Shown here piece by piece: positions 1 to 11,654 of a stretch of DNA of 64,000 nucleotides. The notes below the pieces were generated by a model. It ran no database searches. It saw only the letters and a program-made list of their open reading frames with translations, and was not told the DNA's origin. A program made the translations under genes and the position numbers. This DNA is from Phycomyces blakesleeanus NRRL 1555(-) (taxonomy: Eukaryota > Mucoromycota > Mucoromycetes > Mucorales > Phycomycetaceae): the NCBI RefSeq assembly GCF_001638985.1, contig NW_017265141.1, positions 1,481,001-1,545,000 on the forward strand. The letters are read 5' to 3'. Numbering within the stretch: the stretch's first letter is position 1; each line of letters begins with the position of its first letter.

Positions 1-2630
1 TTTTTTCCAGCTACAACCTACAACATATATCACAGAACTTTTACATAGCTTTCTTTATATATATTCCTATTTTTCTTTCATTAAAATATCTGCAGCTTTT
101 TAGATTTTCCTGGTTAGCAGTTATGTAATAATTTCAATCAAACTGAACAATATTCTACTACCAAATATTCTGTTGTTTGATGTATTTAGATTATCATTGT
201 ATCAAGAGAGGTATTCCAATGCTAGGCTAACCCAACCAACATTTGTCATGCTTTATATGCTCTCAAAATTTTATCTTCAGCCTCAGATATTGGCTCCTGC
301 AAAGATTTTTAGATAGCGTTCTTACAGAAAGTTAAACAACTATACTGGGAAACAGTCCTTGGCAATGTGTCTTTTGTTTGTACTAAGTTTTTTTTCTGGA
401 TCTGTTCATCAATTCCTGTATTCTTTATTTCTTCCAATTATTAGACATAATATACTTGGCCAGTCTAATGGTCACAATGTTATCTACAGGTGTGTCGATT
501 TCATAGTTCTACGACCAGAAAAAAATCGAGGAGCTTGGGAAGTGGCTGTTCCGGGGTATTTTCCAAGAACGTCATGACAGCTCTGAGATTACTGAGCGAC
601 CAATTTGTATATTGATCATTAATATTTGGTGTGGACAGACTGAAAAGTGTTAAAAAAAGTTCAAACGACTTTGAATGACTAGTTATCCTTCCATTACCAA
701 TTGGATTGAGAAAAAAATATGGTTTTGGTGGAAGTCATGGGTCTCAGTGTCCAATTCCTAAGAAAAATCCCCCCGCAAGAAAATATTTTTACCTGATGGA
801 AGAGAAAGTATAATGAGCACTTGAATTTTACACTGTCAACGTCGACTGTATCTTAAATTGATGAAAGGCGGCAGGTATGTTCTTACATTGCTTTGATCGC
901 CATAAACTTTCTTAAGTCTCCCGACAGAAATTGAAGACGTGAGTGTACTAGTCTACATTGTGAGGAATATTGATTAAAACTCGAGGAACTTACCATTAGG
1001 GGATAGCCGCTTTTAATAACTTGATTGGTTTTACTGATTGATTTAGTTAAGCTTGGGGTACGAACGGAAGGTGTAAAAGCATCTTCATAAATAAACCATA
1101 AACAAGAACTAGTAAACGCCCAACATCCTCAGAAACACAGATTCTCTCTGTGTAAACCTCAATGTCTACACGAAGTGAGTCGAGTGCTTCCTTAATTGAA
1201 GAGCCTGTTTGGGCAACCTTCAGGATATCATGTTTCATTAATTATCATACGTACTGCGATGTCAAATGCTTTTTTTTCATGTATGGCCTGTATGCGCGAA
1301 CCAAAGTTCAGTTGGTGAGGTCTCTTTTGTAAAAAGATGCTGGCATACTGAAACACCGATATTTTGAAAGCAGAAAACTGTCGTAAAAAAAGACATCTTT
1401 TATGGTTAGAGGATTTCAAGGTGTACATTATTTGGTTACGCCATCTTTGGACAGAAAACATATCCACAGTGAGATGCGACGGTTTTTCTTATTGCCTTTT
1501 GCTTTTCTGTAAAGGCATGATCTTGCAGTCTGGAAAAACAGTGGCTTAAAGGTATATAATTCAACATTGAAATAGCAGGTCAATACATTAATATGTGTTG
1601 ATACTTTGTGCTGTAATTTATATATATATATAATTACTTTCTGGCTTATATCTGACTAGAGAGCCTAAACAAAACTATGCATACTGTCTATTGCTTCCCG
1701 TTCGTCGTGGAAGATATCTTGTCAAGGTTTTCTTTTGTAGACAATTTTATTAGTCCCTACACAGTCACGTATCGTAATGATGGGCGATACTGAGGATGTC
1801 TTAAAGACCTCGAATCTTATGAAAGAAAAGGGTAGAGTAAAGGGAAGAAAGTAAGAGCAGAAAAAATTAGAGAAATTGAAGAAACAAAAGAACAATTACC
1901 TTGGGCTGTCAAAGTTCATTCTATCTCTCTTTTGTCTTGTTTTTTTGTTTTGCAGTCAATATCACGTGTGGCCCGTGCGGTCTGTGTAACTGGAAATGTC
2001 TAGGGATTTGCAGGAGTATCTTCGGATTATGTAGCGGTACTTGATTTTGTGTTAAAAGCATTTCAATGATGGCTTCCGATTCGCTGTTTATATCGAATTT
2101 AACCCGTTGCTGATAAAAGTCGATTTAGACTGATATTATATCAGACTAATGATCGATGTGCACCAGTAACATGTGCAAAAAGAATTTTGGTATATAGCTT
2201 AGTATCTACAGTACAACGCAGGGCCATTTTTTTCTGAACATTTTGTCAGTAGTGTTCTTTAAATTGAACTTTTATCCACAGTTAACCAATCGTTGCGACA
2301 ATCCTATTTGTCCATACAATTACATTTGATCTCTGCTTGGGACTACTATTTCTTGAGCTGGTAACTACTGTATTTTCAATATGCAATGCGAGCCTATACT
2401 ACTTGCTATAATAGGAAATACGAGCCCTACTTTCTTACTACGAAAACCACCTTTGATAATAGAGATCATATTGTCATCTTGGTACAAAATTAAAAGATTT
2501 CTTTTGTCAAACCGCTATCATTTATCTGTTTATAATTTCTGTTTTTGAATAATAGCTGTTATACTTTTTATGACTGCAATTTTAATGCGCAAGGTTACTA
2601 TAAACCATATATTTACTAACTAGGGGTTAT
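1..2630. other. Gene-free AT-rich stretch
   Basis: No open frame here has family motifs or a convincing exon-intron chain. The longest frames (359-577 plus, 1047-1467 minus, 1364-1549 plus) are short, AT-driven and overlap each other. The minus frame at 1047-1467 is interrupted between two pieces and could be transposon debris, but I could not match it to a family. Confidence 0.6.
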
Positions 2631-3085
2631 TAGAGGTGTTATCTAATGGAAAAAGTGTGACTGCTAAAAAATAAAGATTGAACAAACCCAGTAAAAAACA
2701 AAGCACTCCGGCAGCAGTTGTGGAAACTTATCAATTGATGAGAATATCATACTGTGTCAAATATAAGAAAAATAAATCCTCATAAATTTCAATTTTTTTT
2801 TTTTAAATAAATTCGACCTTTAAAGATCGAATAAATTAATTACATATACAATAGACACTCCTGGCTGCAATATACCTTAATTTGAGAGTGAGATAATAAG
2901 CTTGATTTTGAGGAAATAATTAATGGAAAATGTTAGTGGAAAATTAGGAAATTCGTAATTTTCCACATACATTTTCCACTAAATCGCGTCAACCGAGAAA
3001 AACGTATAACAATCATTGGAAATTACATCGCCGTTTCAATTAAAAATGGATAAAATATTCAATTTTCCACTAGATAACACCTCTA
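2631..3085. mobile_element. 455-bp MITE with 23-bp terminal inverted repeats
   Basis: The left end starts TAGAGGTGTTATCTAATGG (2631 onward) and the right end (3063-3085) is its reverse complement with one mismatch over 23 bp. TTAT flanks both ends (2627-2630 and 3086-3089). Alternatively the outermost TA at each end is a TA target duplication, as in Tc1/mariner insertions. The interior has no coding potential and carries a second near-perfect hairpin (2925-2946 with 2956-2977) whose arm repeats the inner TIR motif TAGTGGAAAATT. The structure is seen directly; the superfamily is inferred. Confidence 0.8.
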
Positions 3086-3517
3086 TTATGTCAATATATT
3101 TGGCTCAAATTTTGAAGATCCTAGCGACACTGTGCTAATAAACGAAATCCAAATAAAATAAAACGAGTGTTGGGATAACTATGTTTACTGATTTTTGTGG
3201 TATTGTTTCCATTCTTTTATCCTTGCAGTTGATTCCAAGTATGGTCTCATTTGACCATGTAAATTAAATGCACTTTATTAAAAAATGATAGTAAAATGGT
3301 CTAATTGAAACAGTTTCATATGACAGACTCTATCGATGGTGCTAATAAGTGACCTTAAATATTTAATCCAAGTCCTAGACTTTTTTCTTCATAGTTGTTT
3401 CGTACACTCCGATACCATAAATTATCAAAATATTATCGTGTATTTTGTTATCGCCTATTGTATCATATAGAAAAGCAAATTAAGACGTCAATTTTGAGTA
3501 CAGTTTATCATTAAGAC

Positions 3518-5087
3518 ATCACACCCAAAGACTTTTGACCTGTTTATGGTAATTTTTTTGGCCAAATTTTGAGTTAAGGGTGCTTATTGGCTGTAATAAG
3601 GTTCAAGCTCAAAAATAAAAAAATACGTAGAAGTTTTGAGTTTCAGACAGTTACTCAAACGAAAATATCTATTTCAATTGGCTGATTACTTGTAAATAAA
3701 TAAATAAAAATAAGAAAAGCAGAAGAAAAAAGGGTCTTAGACTATTTTGGGTAGATTTTGCGCAAAAATATTTTATATGCGACTGAGCAAAAGAGAATAA
3801 ACCCTTTTGCGACAGAAAAAAATAAAAAAAAGAAGTTTTGTGACAGAGAAAAAGAAAAAAATATATTTTGCGACAGAGCAAATGCAAAAAAAGAAAAATG
3901 AGAGATTTTATTGGCTTAGGATATTCAGAATTGACCAAAGACTTTCGTACTTGCGAAGGCCAGCAGCCAAGGTATTCATGGTGATAAGACTTTTCTTGGA
4001 ATAAGCTTTCTAGTTTCTTATTTTATGGTTTTTTTCCCTCTCATCTGTTTGTAATATCAATTTCTTAGTACTTTGCACCGTATCAGACCAATACCTACAA
4101 AAATATTTGTAAAGACCGTGATTATTCCCACTCATTGTAAAATTTGTTGTATTGTAGAAAAAAATACTAAGTTAATAAAAACTAAGAAAAAAACTTTGTC
4201 CCCAAAAAAAAATCCCAACCGACGTCAAGCACTTGACATTTTAACTGAAGGATTAGTATATTTCTTTTATTTCTTTTTTCTTTCTTTTCATTTTTAGTTC
4301 AAGTAAGTACTAATAAATATAATATGTATCTACTTTGTTATTAGAAGCCCTTTTACTTTGAAACAAGGTATTTTTCTGAACAGAGTACATTTATAGGTTT
4401 ATAAAGCCTTTACTAATACTTTTGTTTTCTAGATTACGGTCATTTTGAGTAGCTCCATTGTGTTCTTTAGCGAAGGTAAATATCTTTATCTTAATAGCTT
4501 GAGTTTGTTTTTCTATTATTAACTTTGTGCCTCTTTTTGCTTTAGGTAAGTCATAGTGGAATCTATTCTTTATTGCTTTCAAGAGGTAAGATTTCAATGT
4601 TTGAACATGTCCCATTTTATTATTAATATTAATCTTTGTCTTCATTTCTATAGTTTTTGATATTCTCCATCTGTTGCTGTTTCTTTACTGCCTTCGTTCC
4701 CATCGTAGTAAACAGTCGTTACTACTACAATTTTTGGGCTATTACATAGTTTTTTCTTATATTGTTTACATTATTATTTAGTATTGCAAAGGTATTTTTG
4801 CTCTAATTTTTAGTTCTGCACTTTTTTGCGCTTTTTTGTTTCTCAATTTATTTCTCAAATAAAAATTTCAAACCTTTTCAGACCAGATTTTACGTAATAC
4901 AGATTTTACAAATGAGGAACATTTTTTGGCCATTTCACAAAATGGGGGGAGGGGGTTGGGGGGTCCTCACGGCTGCTGTGTATTCTATATAAGGAAGGTT
5001 TGTTGGCCAACTTGACTACTGTTTATAGAATAGTGCGTTATTCCAAAAACAATCTTAAGGCTTACAAAAAAAATCTTTGGGTGTGAT
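3518..5087. mobile_element. Possible old transposon remnant bounded by degenerate inverted repeat
   Basis: A perfect 14-bp inverted match, ATCACACCCAAAGA at 3518-3531 and its complement at 5074-5087, lies 1.57 kb apart. Weaker similarity continues outward on both sides (a GACGT-AATT...GTTTAT stretch before each copy). The interior has no recognisable transposase. A minus frame at 4391-4645 is Lys/Asn-rich and unassigned. This may be the ends of a decayed DNA transposon, but no target duplication is evident. Confidence 0.3.
3777..3883 (+). repeat. Four spaced copies of a TTTTGCGACAGAGCAAA-like motif
   Basis: Near 3777, 3805, 3836 and 3866 the motif TTTGCGACAGAGCAAA recurs in slightly diverged form, with a spacing of about 30 bp and A-rich filler between copies. 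Each copy is weakly palindromic (TTTGC...GCAAA). It is an imperfect tandem array of unknown function. Confidence 0.5.
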
Positions 5088-5347
5088 ATAAAACCTATCA
5101 ATAATTACGTCAAAGCAACCATCAAAAAATTACACAAAACTTAATTTTAAGTATTTCTTCCTAATTTCTAATTCCGCAAAAATTTAGAAAGTCTGAAACA
5201 CGGACAGGCTATAAGCACCAAAAAAATATTAATACCCTCATAGTATATAGTCTTAAATATTGACAAAAATACATAATATAATATATTATATTTATATAAT
5301 ACTAAAATATCTGCTATGGATAAACAAAAACTCCAAAAATATATGTT

Positions 5348-6633
5348 TTAATCAGACAATGCATCGATAGCAGCAACCTTAATTGCGCCAGACATATGAC
5401 CGTTGTTAGCATCCATTGATCCCGGAGGCAGGTAAACAATACGGGTGTGCGGTGCCTTTGAGAGAGAGGTCATGGTCTCTAGGTATCGAATTTGCATAGC
5501 GGAAGGCGTATCTAGAATATCAGCGGCCTCACGCATGAGTTTTGCGGAATCAACCTCAGCTTTCGCAGAAATGATCCTGGATTCACCAATACGTCTAGCC
5601 TGAGCAGCTGCAGAAAGAGACTCTTGAAGCTCTTTAGAGAACTGAAGATCCTTAATTAACATAGACTCGATCTGTAAACACATGAATGATAGATTTATTA
5701 GTTTTGTGAAATCATAGAATACTTTATTTTCATTTACTTTGACTCCCCACTGAGCTGCAATACGAGAAGTCAATATTTGAACTTCATGAGCAACAGACTC
5801 ACGATTCTCGATACAATCTTGCATTATCTTGGCACCAAGAACATGCCGTAAAGTTGTTTGGGTTCTAGAGTGAACACAGAATATTATATATTATATAAAA
5901 TTAGAAAAGTAATATAATTCAAATTATAGTTTATCGATCATACCTTTCCACGAGTGCTTTTCTCACATTACTCACACCAAACTCAGCTTGGTATGGATCC
6001 ACAATATGAAAATAAACAACACTGTCGATCTTGATATTTACATTATCCTTGGTCATAATGACTTGCTCAGGTATTTCAAGAATTTGCATCTTTACATCAA
6101 CATGATGCACATTTTCTGTCAAAGGGTTGATCTGATATATAAAAAGAAAGACAACCTGAGCCTAGAAGCATCTTTACGCTTTTTGATATCCTCTTTACCT
6201 TGACAAGACCGGGATCAACACATTTATAAAATTTACCGAAACGTGTGACCAATCCAACAGTACCTTGATCAACTGGCTTGTACGGGTTTATACAGCAGAA
6301 ACAACATGGGATCTGTGGGAAAGCACTTTATTAAACAATGCATCTTATACTCTTCATAGGACTTACGGCTCCCAGAGTTCCAACGATGCTACCAAGACCA
6401 TTCATCATAGTTCCATACCAGCCCTTGAATAGAATGTCAAATAAACATCATGTTTTATATGCTGGGATATGATACTACTATTATATTACATGTTTAATAG
6501 TGCTTATATCATAAGCCATTGCAAATCGTGGTTGTGTCCCAATATCTCTATGCTTTGGTGCTGGAAGGCTATGGTGCTCAAGGCTGCCTTCTTGAGATGT
6601 TAACAAAATATCATGATCTGTTTCCAAACGCAT
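5348..6633 (-). CDS. Stomatin-like SPFH/band 7 membrane protein, copy A
   Basis: Six exons join in frame to 317 residues: 6633-6490, 6423-6367, 6312-6199, 6131-5944, 5864-5738 and 5671-5348, all with GT-AG introns. The SPFH core runs from GTVGLVTRFGKFYKCVDPGL through an IPEQVIMTKDNVNI segment and ESMLIKDLQFSKELQESLS to an Ala-rich helical end (SAAAQARRIGESRI). Before it lies a weakly hydrophobic stretch ending in a cysteine cluster (PCCFCC), which could be palmitoylated. Stomatins scaffold membrane microdomains and regulate channels; this role comes from the family. The start is the first ATG in frame after an A-rich leader. The gene is divergently paired with a paralogue starting at 6959. 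Confidence 0.9.
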
Positions 6634-6958
6634 TTTTTCTTTTTCTTTTGCTATCTTGTAAAATAATAATCAGGAAATAAGAGAATAGGTTAAAGAGTAG
6701 TCCAGAAAGGCACAAGTAATGCACTTTATTCTGGGGCTTTGACCAGCGGATATTTCCGTGAGTCATATGAGGTTGCTCAGTTAGGAATACTTAACTTGCT
6801 CAGCAACCTTAATCGTGTGATATAAAACACGTGATCTAGCTTAGCGCAGTGTAACGGTTCACTGATTGATGAGGCTTTCCAGGGAAAATCCTATTTCTTC
6901 CAAAGATTTATTGTATTTGTTTGCTATCTATTTTCTCTCCCTCAACTAAATACAGACA
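6634..6958. promoter_or_regulatory. Shared divergent promoter of the two stomatin genes
   Basis: This 325-bp spacer separates the two start codons. It contains a perfect E-box in the context CACGTGAT (6828-6835), near its middle. No TATA box is clear. Such a site is commonly bound by bHLH factors in fungi; use here is inferred. Confidence 0.5.
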
Positions 6959-8478
6959 ATGGAATACTCTCAAACTCAAGGTAGAGCAGATAGACACATA
7001 TTGACTAACAATGCAAATAATAAAATGGATGCCTTGTTAATCGGGATCTTGTTTATCTGCCAAACTATAAATCAGAATTTGAAGAAGAACTTCAACCTGG
7101 AATTGCAAGACATGGAATACAGCCCTCTTACTTTAAAGAGCTTCAGATCGATGACGCTATACCTCATGTAATGTTCTTTACTGCTATTATCCTGGGTGAA
7201 GCACTATGCGTTTGTGCTAATTATTTGAGTTTGACTTGATCTACAGGGAGTCTATGAAAGCATGATGAATACAATTGGAACAGCAATAGGGTTCTTTGGT
7301 GCAGTGAGTTTAAATATAATGGACATATATACAAAGTACTGACAGACTATTATCCACTCAAAGTTTCCATGTATTGTTTGCCTGCCAAATCCCTACCGAC
7401 GTGTCGGTCAAGGTAGATATATTAATATATTCAATTAAGATATCATTTTAAGTATCTCTGTTCTCAGGCTCGGTTGGACTTGTAACTCGATTCGGAAAGT
7501 TCTATAAATGTGTGGATCCCGGGCTTGTAAAAGTAATATAAGCTATACGAATAATATATAGATCGGAATATCATTTTTGATGGATTTAATGCTTTATTCT
7601 AGGTTAACCCTGTCACAGAATCTATCAGAAAAGTTGATATTACTGTACAAATCACAGAGATACCAAAGCAAGAAGTCATTACAAGAGTAAGCTTATGATA
7701 TATTTGTATCTATAGCTACTAAATGAAAACTATTGTATCTATTAGGATAATGTCAGCATTATTATTGAATCCGTGCTCTATTGGATAGTTATTGATCCAT
7801 ATGAGACTGTGTTCGGTGTAGCCAATGTCAAGATTGCCTTGATAGAAAGGTGCGTGATTTTATTATTCCTTAAACGCTATATTTATCTCATGCCAAATAT
7901 TACAATAGAGCGTTGACAAGTCTTAGAGATGTGTGTGGAAGTCACTACCTCCAAGATCTTATTGAAAATCGTGACATGATTTCAAGAAAGCTTCAGGAAA
8001 TCATTGATCCTATTGCCAATGCGTGGGGTGTAAAGGTATACCCGATCTCGAGTCTTTGGTGCTACAATCTCGATCTATATGTATAATATTGCCTTTTTTG
8101 ATAGATTGAGGCAACATTGATAAAGGATATTACATTTTCTCCCCAACTTCAAGAAGCGCTGTCGTCTGCTGCTCAAGCAAAACGTCTCGGAGAGTCTCGT
8201 GTGATCGCTTCTAGGGTAATTCATTGAACACGCCATTCTCTGTTTTAAAAGAACTATATTAATACTGATCTTTATATGTAATGGGTATACAATAGGCCGA
8301 AGTAGAAGCAGCAAAGCTGATGAGAGATGCGGCTGATATGCTTAACACACGGCCTGCTATGCAAATGAGATACCTTGAGACTCTTACGTCCATGAGCCGT
8401 AATGGACAAGGACCCAAGACAATATTTATGCCGTTGCCTTCAAGCACAGGGGAAAACTCAAATTCTATTGGAATCTAA
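6959..8478 (+). pseudogene. Stomatin-like SPFH protein, copy B, with exon 1 frame break
   Basis: Exons 7247-7303, 7364-7412, 7468-7532, 7603-7686, 7746-7849, 7909-8035, 8105-8215 and 8296-8478 join into an SPFH protein closely related to copy A (SVGLVTRFGKFYKCVDPGL, ITRDNVSI, TLIKDITFSPQLQEALSSAA). The homologous part of exon 1 (7045-7167, ending IQPSYFKELQIDDAIPH) lies in a different frame from the only ATG (6959). That frame has a stop at 7021 and no upstream ATG or usable AG acceptor. So either one base is missing (assembly error or real mutation) or the gene is damaged at its start. The rest is fully open, so a recent lesion or sequencing error is likelier than long decay. It has two more introns than copy A. 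Confidence 0.75.
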
Positions 8479-10215
8479 TAAAAGGAAAAAAAAAACACTG
8501 CCATCAAAGCAGAGCTGTGTATATGATTTTCGTGTGCGATAATATTCATATTGATATGTATTATTTAGTCTTTATTTTTTCTTTATAAAAATACAGAATT
8601 AACTGCTTTTATACTTTATAATCTGTATAAACCAAATTTTTTTTTTGTTTTATTTCAATATAGTTATTTGAATAGTAAGATTTGACTGAAATATCAAATG
8701 TATATTATACTTTAAGATTGTGCTTCGAATATATACAGTCCTGTATATTATATATATATATATATATATCGTCTCTTTACCTTGACTCAATTATTGTCAC
8801 AAGAGAAAAGGCATATATCTCCTTAATAAAATTTCAGAATATCAGTATGTACTACTTCTGATTTACAGGGTAATCTCGATATAAATATGTACCAATTTAG
8901 ACGAATGTAATTTTTTGGATTGTACTTTTTTTTCAACCCTATAGCTTCGAAATCTAAAAACACGCGATGAACTTCATCCGCTATAGATTATCAGAGTTTA
9001 TTTTAAGTTACGATGAGAATTCTGATGACATGGATCTTGAATTAACCATTCAGTATAGAGAGGTCCAAATACTTGCAGATATTGACATTAATTGTGTTCC
9101 TATTTTTCAGTTATCTGAAAGAAAGAAAGTGATAGAGAGCATCGTTGAGAGTTTTCAATAAGGTATCATTAATACATCTGCTAAATCCAAAAAAAATGAT
9201 CAAGATCAAGTTGAACGTTTCATTCGGATAGTTTAAGAGGAAAGGCTAACGATACACAAGGCAGCAGAGCAATATTGTATACTCGTTAGTAGTGCTTATA
9301 CCTATTAAAAAATTAACAAGAACAACAAGTCTGTACTTCCTTCACAGTATCCCTAATCATCTGATGCCAATCACTCGCATTCTCTTGGGGAATAGTCTTT
9401 ATTTTCAACTATCGGTATAATCTCATTTCAATAAAACTCAACCTGGAATTCAAAATTCCGCCAACTATTGTATTGTAATGATCCAGATAATATGTCTGTA
9501 TACTTTTCGCTTTCTACTTGTTGCTAAGTATCGCCTTGAAATATACGGCGTTTACTTCCTAGTAGTTTTTGGGTCTCTTTTATGTCTATTTTTACAAGAA
9601 AAATAAAAATATTGTCTCTTATATATTTGGACAAAAAGCGCACAGACCACTTTAGAGTAACCTACAATTCGCCTTTAGAAACTTGTACTCCACCTTTAGA
9701 GTTATTACTACACCGATCAAGACCAAACCCTCCATTATCTCTTTAATTCTTTACTCTTTATTTTACTTTACTTTACTTTACAAAGTCGCTTTCGTAAGTA
9801 CTTTGAGTAAATAGTATTAGCTGTCCCTCCTGCCGTAGAATAGTTACACGATCCCACTAAAAAAAGAATATAGAGTTATATCACGTTTGCTCTGACGTGG
9901 GTATCTAAGACTGACAAAAAGCGCAGTCCTAAACTTTAATCGCAGATGAAAAATTTTCTGTTACAAATAGAACCCCTCCAACGCGCGTCGTTTGTTTTCT
10001 CCTTGAGCAACAACAGTCCCGGTTTCATAGTGAGGCGTCTCTTGCGACCGTTGCAGGGAGATTCTTCCATGCTACAAGCATCGGAAAGTGAAAGTTGTTA
10101 CTCGCCAGCTCAGTTAATTCTGAGAAGTCGTGGGGCATGGTCTCTTTTCTTTTGGAAAGACTACTGTGTACATCGCATCGCCAATGTGGAATCATGATGC
10201 TGGGGGGAGGGAGGT
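8479..10215. other. Intergenic, no recognised gene
   Basis: AT-rich sequence. A 64-codon frame at 8967-9161 and an 83-codon plus frame at 9946-10197 have no recognisable motif. Three copies of CYTTTAGA spaced about 25-30 bp lie near 9650-9705. Base composition rises noticeably in GC from about 9940 onward. Confidence 0.5.
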
Positions 10216-10533
10216 CTAACCTGTGGTGAGATGTGCTGGCTCTTCACTGCTAACCTGACTGAACTCTTTAACGGCTGACGGTGAAGCTACTGGTAGTCGA
10301 ATGAGCTGGACCTTATCACCTAGTGGTAAGTTCTCTGGCGAGTTCGCACCCACATTACTCGGTGACGAGATGTGGGGCTGGATGAACGGGTGCTTTCCGT
10401 TGGTTTGCCACCATTCCAGCACCTTCTTCGCTACCAAGTCAGGTTTACGTCCTGAAGGAGATTGAGCCGCGTAATGCGGGGACAAAGAACTTGGTGTCAT
10501 GCTTTTTATTCTTTTACTCATGTAAAAGAACAT
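10216..10533 (-). CDS. Hypothetical 105-residue protein or fragment
   Basis: The open frame lies in a patch (about 9940-10530) clearly richer in GC than its flanks, which suggests it is or was coding. The protein is Ser/Pro-rich with one helical-looking core (DLVAKKVLEWWQTNGKHPF). I recognise no family. The stop falls right after an ACAG/GTTAGA junction, so it could be an exon of a longer gene, but no clear next exon follows. It could be a transposon gag-like remnant; that is speculation. Confidence 0.3.
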   Translation of the reverse strand: MFFYMSKRIKSMTPSSLSPHYAAQSPSGRKPDLVAKKVLEWWQTNGKHPFIQPHISSPSNVGANSPENLPLGDKVQLIRLPVASPSAVKEFSQVSSEEPAHLTTG

Positions 10534-11654
10534 TAAGTGAAATTAAATCAAATAAAATAGTTTCTTTATATACATCTTTAAATAAATAAATAAATAAAGT
10601 CTTTCTTAGCTATTGTCAACTTTAATAAAAAAACGCACTTTTAACCATTTTTTTTTTTACTTTATTGATGTCAATGTTGTAATTAGGAAGTCTCATTTAT
10701 AGGAAGAAATTAATCTAATCGAATGAATCTGAAGATAAATAAAATAGTATTTGCATACTTTAACGTAGTATTGACAGCCGTCTTTAACTATAGATTCTGT
10801 TTTTGCTTATAAAGTGTATAATGATTAAAGTCAGGATAGTTTTTGAGAATACTGATGCCGTGAAATGTATGCCATTAAATTTGGTTAATGAGGATGGATA
10901 TTGTGAATAGCATGCATTGGAATGAGAGAAAGAAGAAAAAGTGAAAGGTAAAAAAATAAATAAAGAGAAGTCAGAAATGAGATATAGAAAGGAATATAGA
11001 CGTGTGTTTGAAAGTGAGACAGAAAAGGTGTAGTGTGGTAGAGTACACAAGTAACATCCTCATTGTATTTACAGACTGTACACAAAAAAGTTTAGTTAGG
11101 ATGGATTTATGAAATAAACATTATTATATACAGACCTTTTTGTACTTTTAATATCGGTAAATGCTTGATACTCTGCATTCGCTACTGCGTAAACGTACGC
11201 GCAATTACATTTGCAGTACAAAATATGATTTGAATTCAAATAAGAAGAGTGAACAAGTATTGATAGATTACAAAATACATCCTTCAATATTCGGTATAAA
11301 AAATAACTTCCTAAAGATATATAGGCAGACTTTATGTTACAGTTTTTAAATAAAAACTGACAGACATTGGATGTATTGAGTAATCAAACCATAGATATCG
11401 TCAAAAGATACATTGTTATATTGAATTACATAGTGCAATCCTGATGCATGCTAGCTATTACAGTTAATTCATTGATATACACTCAAACTAGATAGGTGAT
11501 AAGTAACCCACAAAATTCATGATTTTTTAAGCATCACCAAAACATTCTTTTCTCTATAAACTTACCCAAATCTCAAACAAAGATATAAATTTAATTCCCC
11601 ATTTATTGACACCATAAAGCAAAAAATACAAGAGTTAGATACGTTCATGAGGAG
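10534..11654. other. Intergenic, AT-rich
   Basis: Short A- or T-biased frames only (for example 10784-11050 minus). No gene is supportable. Confidence 0.5.

Noticed and set aside
4944..4963. G-run cluster as a G-quadruplex
   Set aside because: Only three long G runs are present, one short of a standard four-run motif, and nothing links it to a gene.
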